Source of the DNA: Deltaproteobacteria bacterium
GTDB taxonomy: Bacteria; Desulfobacterota; Desulfobacteria; Desulfobacterales; JAFDCJ01
Assembly: GCA_024277475.1 (NCBI GenBank)
Contig: JAJRVC010000175.1
Location: forward strand, 1-10,571
DNA: 10,571 nt
Direction of reading: 5' to 3'
Positions 5,784-10,571 of the stretch are shown in pieces. The position numbers and the translations under genes are program-made. The notes under the pieces are model-generated. The model did no database searches. It saw nothing but the letters and a program-made list of their open reading frames with translations, and was not told the origin of the DNA. The stretch's first letter is position 1. Each line of letters opens with the position of its first letter.

Positions 5784-6380
5784 ATGAACAAGGTAGAGCT
5801 TAAAAGTCAGGAACTTGAAAAGACCATTGCCCGAAGTATCCGCGAGCGCAGATATGCTAAAAAGTGGTCTCTGGATAAGCTTGCGAATGTAACAGGACTA
5901 TCCAAAAGCTATTTATCTCAGATTGAAAATTGTGAGAAAACACCGACGATACCTACGCTAACGAAAATTGCATACGCTCTCAAAGTCAATGTGCAAGAAC
6001 TTTTGGGAGACGAGTCCCATAGTCAAAAACCTGCGCCGCTGTCTATTGTCAAGTCTGCGGAACGTCAGTCCATCGTTCGTTCCGGAACTCCAATGGGTTA
6101 TGAGTATGAATCACTGACACATAAAAAGTCTGACCGGATTATGGATGGTTATATCCTGACGGCCGGGTTTAAGCTTCCATTGGAGCCTTTTGTGCATGAA
6201 GGCCAGGAACTCGTATATATGTTGGAAGGAAGCCAGGAATTTATTTATGACGGGCAATCCTATAATGTGTCCGAAGGTGATTGCCTCTATTTTGAATCGG
6301 ATCGCCCGCATATGTCCCGCAGTTTAGGGAAGCACCCGGCAAAGTTCCTGGTTGTATTTTGTAATCCTAGAAATTATTAG
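5784..6380 (+). CDS. XRE-family transcriptional regulator with C-terminal cupin sensor domain
   Basis: A 198-aa DNA-binding regulator with the usual two-domain plan. HTH_3/XRE spans about residues 14-75 (SLDKLANVTGLSKSYLSQIE is the recognition unit, 29-48) and a cupin_2 domain about 120-192. The first cupin motif reads HEGQELVYMLEG (138-149) and the second GDCLYF...RPH (165-176). The first keeps H138 and E142 but has no HxH, so metal binding may be weak or absent. Such proteins control nearby catabolic genes, with the cupin taken to sense a small molecule. The gene lies 98 bp upstream of the lyase on the same strand and is divergent from cls, so control of the lyase-TRAP-PrpF genes is the natural inference. 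Whether it represses or activates cannot be read from the sequence. Confidence 0.92.
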   Translation: MNKVELKSQELEKTIARSIRERRYAKKWSLDKLANVTGLSKSYLSQIENCEKTPTIPTLTKIAYALKVNVQELLGDESHSQKPAPLSIVKSAERQSIVRSGTPMGYEYESLTHKKSDRIMDGYILTAGFKLPLEPFVHEGQELVYMLEGSQEFIYDGQSYNVSEGDCLYFESDRPHMSRSLGKHPAKFLVVFCNPRNY

Positions 6381-6395
6381 TACCAAAATTTTTTA

Positions 6396-6416
6396 GCTGA
6401 TAGGTTCACTAACAGC
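6396..6416. promoter_or_regulatory. Imperfect inverted repeat between regulator and lyase genes
   Basis: GCTGATAG (6396-6403) and CTAACAGC (6409-6416) pair at 7 of 8 positions around a 5-base loop. No T-run follows, so it is not a normal terminator for the regulator gene. GATAGGT in the left arm also occurs at 5775-5781, just before the regulator's own ATG, which would fit a shared operator half-site. Confidence 0.35.
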
Positions 6417-6448
6417 AAACCCCACAATTACAACGTTAGGGCAAACTC

Positions 6449-6462
6449 TGCGCATAGGCGCA
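6449..6462. promoter_or_regulatory. TGCGC/GCGCA inverted repeat 16 nt upstream of the lyase start
   Basis: A perfect 5-base inverted repeat with an ATAG spacer. Its position just upstream of the ATG at 6479 suits a repressor site or a small hairpin masking the weak ribosome site (GGAT, 6467-6470). I see no convincing -35/-10 pair in 6381-6478, so the lyase may be read from the regulator's promoter or from an activator-dependent one. Confidence 0.35.
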
Positions 6463-6478
6463 TACTGGATCATTAATT

Positions 6479-7348
6479 ATGAAAAAAACGACCCTTTTCA
6501 AAAAATACATTGAAGAACCGGAAATTTTAATTATGCCGGGAGCACACGATGCGCTTACTGCACACATTATCCAATTGTCCGGCTTCAAAGCCCTTACAGT
6601 CGGTGGTTATTCTGTAAGTGCTTCACTTCTGGGCAAACCGGACGTATCGCTTTTGACCCTGACTGAAATGGCGGACTGCGTTTCACGGATGGTAGACGCC
6701 GCCGACTTGCCTATATTAGCTGACGGCGATACGGGTCACGGGGGGATATTAAATGTAATCCGCACGGTCAAAGAACTGGAGAAAGCCGGGGTGGGCGGCC
6801 TATTCATAGAGGATCAACTTTTCCCCAAACGTTGCGGCCATATGGAAGGAAAACAGGTAGTGTCCCGCGAGGATATGATCTCAAAAATCAAGGCCGCCGT
6901 CGATGCCAGGCTGGACCCGGATCTGGTTATCATGGCCCGCACGGACACACTGGCGACCCATGGTATAGAGGAGGCCATTAAACGCGCCAATCTTTACCGG
7001 GAGGCCGGTGCCGATCTCATTTTTATTGAAGCACCACGCACGGTTGACGAAATGCGCCGTATCAACAGGGAAGTCAATGCCCCTACTTTGGCGAATAACC
7101 TTGAAGATGGGAAGAGTCCGCTGTTGCCGGCCGGGGAGTTGCAGGATATCGGTTACAACGTGGCCGTCTTTCCGGTATCTGCGACCTATGCCATTGCAAA
7201 AGCAGTAAGCGACTTAATGTTGGAAATCAAAAAAAAAGGGACAACGGCTGATTATTTAGATCGCATGACCACTTTTCCTCATTTTAACCGCCTCATTGGT
7301 CTTGATGGCATCAGGGCTTTGGAAAAAAAATATGAAGTACACAATTGA
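6479..7348 (+). CDS. Isocitrate lyase/PEP mutase superfamily lyase (2-methylisocitrate or dimethylmalate lyase-like)
   Basis: A 289-aa TIM-barrel enzyme that should cleave or form a C-C bond next to a carboxylate with Mg2+. Marks: PGAHDALTA (20-28), GGYSVSAS (42-49), the metal-site loop DGDTGHGG (82-89), and the catalytic loop PKRCGHMEGK (116-125) with C119 as general acid/base. ARTD follows at 153-156 and EAPR at 184-187. The catalytic Cys within KRCGH marks a lyase rather than PEP mutase. EAPR instead of the usual PrpB wording points to the broader group with dimethylmalate lyase and oxaloacetate decarboxylase, so I leave the gene unnamed. Products would be pyruvate plus a short acid (succinate, propionate) or CO2. 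The stop falls within the ribosome site of dctP, so the genes are co-transcribed. Superfamily is certain; substrate is not. Confidence 0.92.
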   Translation: MKKTTLFKKYIEEPEILIMPGAHDALTAHIIQLSGFKALTVGGYSVSASLLGKPDVSLLTLTEMADCVSRMVDAADLPILADGDTGHGGILNVIRTVKELEKAGVGGLFIEDQLFPKRCGHMEGKQVVSREDMISKIKAAVDARLDPDLVIMARTDTLATHGIEEAIKRANLYREAGADLIFIEAPRTVDEMRRINREVNAPTLANNLEDGKSPLLPAGELQDIGYNVAVFPVSATYAIAKAVSDLMLEIKKKGTTADYLDRMTTFPHFNRLIGLDGIRALEKKYEVHN

Positions 7349-7362
7349 AAGGAGGTTGTCTC

Positions 7363-8430
7363 ATGTTGAATAGTAGCGATAGGTATAGTATCAAGGATGG
7401 ATTTTTTGTATTGATAGTGGCCATTACCCTGCTTTCTGCCGCAATGCTGACCTCAACTGCTCTGGCCGCAGATGCAGTCAAACTCAGAGTCACGACCTAC
7501 AACCCCCCCCGGGGCATGGAAGGCCAGATGACCCAATGGCTGGTCGAAGAAATCGGCAAGCGCAGCGACGGACAAATTAAGTTTGAAACCTACTTCGGCG
7601 GCTCCCTTCTCAAGGCCCGGGAAACCCTGAAGGGCATCCAGGCCGGTACGGCTGACATGGGTTTTATTTTTGTACCTTATTTTCCGCGCGAGCTGCCGGC
7701 ATGGACGGTTGCCGAACCGTTCTTACAAGGCCCGGTTGCCCCTGAAAAACGGGCCGAATTTTTCTGGGAGTTATACGACCAGGCCCCCGAGCTGAAAAAG
7801 GCTTTACAAAAATGGAATCAAATTTTGGTGGCAGTGCATGTTTTCGGCAAACACAGCGTTGGCGGGCCCAGGAAGTTAAACAGCCTTGCAGATCTCAAGG
7901 GACTTAAGGTGCGCTGTGCCGGAGGTTACGACGCTGCTCATATGTCCGCACTGGGAGCCAATATTGTTTTCATGAAAGGGGCCGAAGTGTATTCTGCGAT
8001 GCAAAAAGGCGCCATCGATGCCAATTATACACCCGTAACATCATACTATAAATACAAGCTTTATGAGATCGGTAAAAATCACCACCTTCTGGTGATACCC
8101 CAGTTCATCGGATCAGTGGCCTTAATCACAATGAACCTGGACAGTTTCAACAAATTGTCCGCTGAACAACAAGCGATCGTTTTAAAAGTCGGCAAGGAAT
8201 ACAGCAAGGTTGAAAGTAAAAAAATACGTGCACTTGAAAAAGAATATTCCGCCAAAATGGTCCAGGCCGGTTTGAAATTGGTAAACATTCCCAAGGAGCA
8301 GGTCTTAAAATGGGCGCAGGATTCCGAAGAAGCAAGCAAAGCCAAATGGATTGAAAAAACGCAAGGCAAGGGCGGTGGCAAGGCGCTCATAGAGAAAGTC
8401 GGTCAATTGCTCAAAAAATACCAGGATTAA
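7363..8430 (+). CDS. dctP: TRAP transporter substrate-binding protein (DctP family)
   Basis: Periplasmic receptor that captures an organic acid and hands it to the DctQM membrane unit. The start is the ATG at 7363, preceded by AAAGGAGGT at 7348-7356; an in-frame TTG at 7345 lies before this ribosome site and cannot be the start. Of 355 aa, residues 1-35 are a signal peptide: hydrophobic core at 14-29 and STALA before the cut. Then follow the DctP fold marks GGSLLKARETLKGIQAGTADMG (79-100, seen in pieces) and DLKGLKVRCAG (177-187). R184 is the arginine that in this family clamps the substrate carboxylate, and EVYSAMQKGAIDA (208-220) is also typical. Ligand is therefore probably a carboxylate, plausibly the feedstock of the adjacent lyase and isomerase. 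Confidence 0.95.
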   Translation: MLNSSDRYSIKDGFFVLIVAITLLSAAMLTSTALAADAVKLRVTTYNPPRGMEGQMTQWLVEEIGKRSDGQIKFETYFGGSLLKARETLKGIQAGTADMGFIFVPYFPRELPAWTVAEPFLQGPVAPEKRAEFFWELYDQAPELKKALQKWNQILVAVHVFGKHSVGGPRKLNSLADLKGLKVRCAGGYDAAHMSALGANIVFMKGAEVYSAMQKGAIDANYTPVTSYYKYKLYEIGKNHHLLVIPQFIGSVALITMNLDSFNKLSAEQQAIVLKVGKEYSKVESKKIRALEKEYSAKMVQAGLKLVNIPKEQVLKWAQDSEEASKAKWIEKTQGKGGGKALIEKVGQLLKKYQD

Positions 8431-8434
8431 TCTG

Positions 8435-8932
8435 ATGGGAAAAACCATTAATGCTTTAGGAATACTAGGCGGCTTAGCGATTGCGGCCATGATGCTGCTT
8501 ATTTTAGCCGAGGTGCTAAGCCGCTTTTTTCTAGGCAGTTCCATCGAAGGAACCATTGAAGTCGTTGGTATCTTTTTGTCCCTGGCGGTTTTTCTGGGTT
8601 TTGCTCCTTGCGAGCAGACCCATAACCATATACGCGTCGAGCTGCTGCGGATGCGAATTGACGACCGCAAACGATTTTTTCTTGATTTATTCAGCTACAT
8701 TCTGGCCCTTTTAATTGTTGGTGTGATGACCTGGCGCGTTGGCCTGGATGCTTACAGTTCGTTCATGATTCGGGAAGTTTTGCCCGGCGCTGATTTTGAA
8801 GTCCCTGTTTATCCGGCCAAAATTAGTGCATTTATTGGGTTTTTAGCTTTTGGCGTCCAGCTTTGTTTAAATATCCCAAAAATTTCTTCGCGCTCAGCCG
8901 CAGCTGGACTTAATAAGGAAAGCAGGCCTTAA
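8435..8932 (+). CDS. dctQ: TRAP transporter small membrane subunit (DctQ family)
   Basis: Small integral membrane subunit that pairs with DctM. The 165 aa contain four predicted helices (about 7-25, 43-61, 84-103 and 130-148). EVLSRFF follows helix 1 at 26-32, and a polar NHIRVELL segment follows helix 2, both typical of DctQ. Its ATG lies 4 nt after the dctP stop with AGGA at 8423-8426, inside the end of dctP. The stop TAA abuts the ATG of dctM. Sequence conservation in this family is low, and the call leans partly on position between dctP and dctM. Confidence 0.92.
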   Translation: MGKTINALGILGGLAIAAMMLLILAEVLSRFFLGSSIEGTIEVVGIFLSLAVFLGFAPCEQTHNHIRVELLRMRIDDRKRFFLDLFSYILALLIVGVMTWRVGLDAYSSFMIREVLPGADFEVPVYPAKISAFIGFLAFGVQLCLNIPKISSRSAAAGLNKESRP

Positions 8933-10243
8933 ATGGATCCTACCATCGTTGGTATTGTTGGTATTTTATTTCTTTTTATACTCATCCTCTCCGGTTTACA
9001 TATAGGTTTGGTTCTGTGTCTGGTTGGCGGCCTGGGCCTGGTTTTGCTCACCGGTCCCAAGGGTGGATTAATGGTTTTAGGATCAACTCCTTTTACGACT
9101 GCTTCGGCTTATGATTTAAGTCCGTTACCTTTGTTTCTACTCATGGGGGCTTTCGCTGCCGGCGGCGGATTGGGTAAAGTCGCATTTGAAGCCATCAGCA
9201 AGTGGGTGGGACGTTTAAACGGCGGGCTGGCCATTGCCAGTACGCTTGGATCAGCCTTCTTCGGGCTGGCCTGTGGTTCTTCTTTGGCGGCCGCAGGGGT
9301 TTTTACGAAAGCAGCCCTTCCCGAAATGCTGGCCCGCAATTACGATCGTCGCCTGGCAATTGGCAGCATTGCGGCCGCCGGAACATTCTCAACCATGATA
9401 CCGCCTAGTGGATTGCTGATTATCTATGCTATATTCACTGATGAATCCATCGGGCGACTTTTTATGGCGGGGGTTGTGCCGGGAGCCCTTACCGCTGTAA
9501 CATACGCCGCCTTCATTTTTTTACGGGTCTTCATCAATCCCAGTCTCGCTCCCAAAGTTGATGTCCACTGCGATTGGCCGACACGAATACGATCGTTGAT
9601 GCACATGTGGCCTATCTTGCTGTTGGCCGGCTTGGTACTGGGGGGTATATTTGCCGGATGGTTCACCGCTACGGAGGCCGGTGGTATTGGAGCGGCCGGT
9701 GCTCTCGCGATTGTCGTAGCCCTTAAGGGGTGGCGAAACGCCGGTATCCTGCAGTCACTTATTGATTGTATGCGCACCAATGGTATGATTTTTCTTATTA
9801 TTATCGGTGCTATTATATTTGGCCGTTTTTTAAGTGTCACCCAGATACCGGTAGGTCTGTCCCTATCGTTAAGTCAGCTTAAACTACCGCCGACGATTGT
9901 CCTGATGGGTGTATTACTCATGTATTTCATTTTGGGCACAGTCCTGGATGCGGTTGCTATTTTAGCCATCACATTGCCCGTTGTATTTCCCCTCATTATG
10001 GACCTGGGCTTTGATCCGATCTGGTTTGCAATCGTTATGATCAAAGTCACCGAAATCGGCCTGGTGACACCTCCAGTGGGTATGAACGTATATGTGTGTG
10101 TAAGCGCAGCTGAGGGGCAAATCACATTGCCGGATGCCTTTTATGGTATTGCCCCCTTTATTTTGTGCGATTTATTTGTGTTAGGCGCACTTTTGGCTTT
10201 TCCCCAGATCGCCCTGTGGCTGCCGGGACTGATGTTCAATTAG
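8933..10243 (+). CDS. dctM: TRAP transporter large membrane subunit (DctM family)
   Basis: The ion-coupled permease of the transporter, 436 aa, full length and almost entirely hydrophobic with about 12 helices and hairpins. Signature stretches are PLFLLMGAFAAGGGLG (66-81), GSSLAAAGVFTKAALPEM (115-132), AAAGTFSTMIPPSGLLIIYA (147-166) and, in the second half, TEIGLVTPPVGMN (373-385). The two PP-containing turns are the inverted-repeat binding hairpins of this family. The protein works in the inner membrane with DctQ, using a sodium or proton gradient and substrate delivered by DctP. The ATG directly follows the dctQ TAA (TAAATG), so translation is coupled. No frame damage seen. Confidence 0.96.
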   Translation: MDPTIVGIVGILFLFILILSGLHIGLVLCLVGGLGLVLLTGPKGGLMVLGSTPFTTASAYDLSPLPLFLLMGAFAAGGGLGKVAFEAISKWVGRLNGGLAIASTLGSAFFGLACGSSLAAAGVFTKAALPEMLARNYDRRLAIGSIAAAGTFSTMIPPSGLLIIYAIFTDESIGRLFMAGVVPGALTAVTYAAFIFLRVFINPSLAPKVDVHCDWPTRIRSLMHMWPILLLAGLVLGGIFAGWFTATEAGGIGAAGALAIVVALKGWRNAGILQSLIDCMRTNGMIFLIIIGAIIFGRFLSVTQIPVGLSLSLSQLKLPPTIVLMGVLLMYFILGTVLDAVAILAITLPVVFPLIMDLGFDPIWFAIVMIKVTEIGLVTPPVGMNVYVCVSAAEGQITLPDAFYGIAPFILCDLFVLGALLAFPQIALWLPGLMFN

Positions 10244-10261
10244 TGAACAAAGTAATTAAAA

Positions 10262-10283
10262 GAGTTCGGGTTCGCCCCGGCTC
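10262..10283 (+). other. GC-rich intercistronic hairpin between dctM and prpF-like gene
   Basis: In the 58-nt gap, GAG-T-CGGG (10262-10270, with one bulged T) pairs with CCCG-G-CTC (10276-10283) around a TTCGC loop. No T-run follows; the sequence continues into AAACCAGGAA, the ribosome site of the next gene. It would suit a transcript-stabilising or differential-expression element rather than a full terminator. Confidence 0.4.
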
Positions 10284-10301
10284 AAACCAGGAATTTGAAT
10301 T

Positions 10302-10571
10302 ATGAATCGATTAAGATGTGTGATTATGCGCGGCGGAACAAGCAAGGGCATCTTCTTTCACGCAAATGAACTCCCCCAGGATATTGAGGAAAGAACGAAA
10401 CTCCTTTTGCGGGTAATGGGCAGCCCGGATAAAAGGCAGATCGATGGTCTCGGCGGTGCCGATATCCTAACCAGCAAGGTGGTCATCATCGCCCCTCCCA
10501 GTCGTCCTGACGCCCATGTAGATTACATTTTTGGACAGGTTGGAATAACCGAGCCCACCATAGACTTCGGC
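10302..10571 (+). CDS. PrpF-family isomerase (methylaconitate / methylitaconate isomerase type), 3' end outside window
   Basis: The first 90 residues carry the unmistakable family start: VIMRGGTSKGIFF (7-19), MGSPDKRQIDGLGG (39-52) and TSKVVII (57-63). The lysine in TSKV (K59) corresponds to the conserved active-site lysine of PrpF relatives. The fold is diaminopimelate-epimerase-like. Known reactions of the family move a proton across an allylic carboxylate: 2-methylaconitate cis-trans isomerisation (PrpF), 3-methylitaconate to dimethylmaleate (Mii), and 4-oxalomesaconate tautomerisation. The ATG has CAGGAA about 9 nt upstream and follows dctM by 58 nt, so it belongs to the same transcription unit. 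Which of these reactions it performs is undetermined, so no symbol is given. Confidence 0.93.
   Translation, partial: MNRLRCVIMRGGTSKGIFFHANELPQDIEERTKLLLRVMGSPDKRQIDGLGGADILTSKVVIIAPPSRPDAHVDYIFGQVGITEPTIDFG

Noticed and set aside
7345..7362. TTG at 7345 as start of dctP
   Set aside because: It precedes AAAGGAGGT, which is correctly spaced for the ATG at 7363, and it would add residues ahead of a normal signal peptide.
10262..10290. tRNA-like GGTTCG followed by CCA
   Set aside because: The T-arm pairing and loop do not fit a tRNA, and there is no acceptor, D or anticodon arm upstream, only the end of dctM.
1..10571. CRISPR array, insertion sequence with terminal repeats, or attachment site
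   Set aside because: I saw no regularly spaced repeats, no transposase or integrase frame, and no tRNA-linked direct repeat.

Overview
The window looks like chromosomal DNA of a Gram-negative bacterium. A Desulfobacterota-type (sulfate-reducer-like) anaerobe is my best guess. This rests on gene content only: a periplasmic-binding TRAP transporter beside organic-acid enzymes, a two-helix cardiolipin synthase, and a patchwork of defence genes and relics. No rRNA, tRNA or other lineage marker is present, so the assignment is weak.

Region 1 (1-2660, all minus strand) is an accessory/defence segment. It holds an AbiE type IV toxin-antitoxin pair: abiEi is complete, and abiEii is cut by the window edge. 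Upstream lie a frameshifted and C-terminally truncated RhuM-family gene, two tiny ORFs in a tightly overlapping run, and a headless ATP-binding (Schlafen/AlbA_2-type) gene. The abiE promoter has an extended -10 box inside an imperfect 33-bp inverted repeat, a good candidate for AbiEi autoregulation.

Region 2 (2660-4125) is gene-poor and decayed. A DUF488 gene on the plus strand ends at a terminator-like hairpin. It faces an unrecognised 103-aa minus-strand ORF whose frame continues upstream through two stop codons. Next is a 50-aa relic of a DUF4143/AAA_14 ATPase that stops inside its Walker A loop. 3884-4125 holds no gene.

Region 3 (4126-5700, minus) is an intact, relatively GC-rich cardiolipin synthase gene with a well-formed sigma-70-type promoter. 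It is divergent from region 4.

Region 4 (5748-10571, plus) is the metabolic core: an XRE-cupin regulator, an isocitrate lyase/PEP mutase-superfamily lyase, a complete DctP-DctQ-DctM TRAP transporter, and the start of a PrpF/methylitaconate-isomerase-family gene. The lyase and transporter genes are packed within 0-14 nt of each other. The simplest reading is an import-and-cleave module for a branched di- or tricarboxylate. The transporter brings in an acid, the PrpF-like enzyme moves its double bond, and the lyase splits the hydrated product, with the XRE-cupin protein as likely sensor. The pairing of a lyase and a PrpF/Mii-type isomerase recalls the 3-methylitaconate - dimethylmaleate - 2,3-dimethylmalate branch of nicotinate fermentation, as well as 2-methylcitrate chemistry. 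The exact substrate cannot be read from the sequence.
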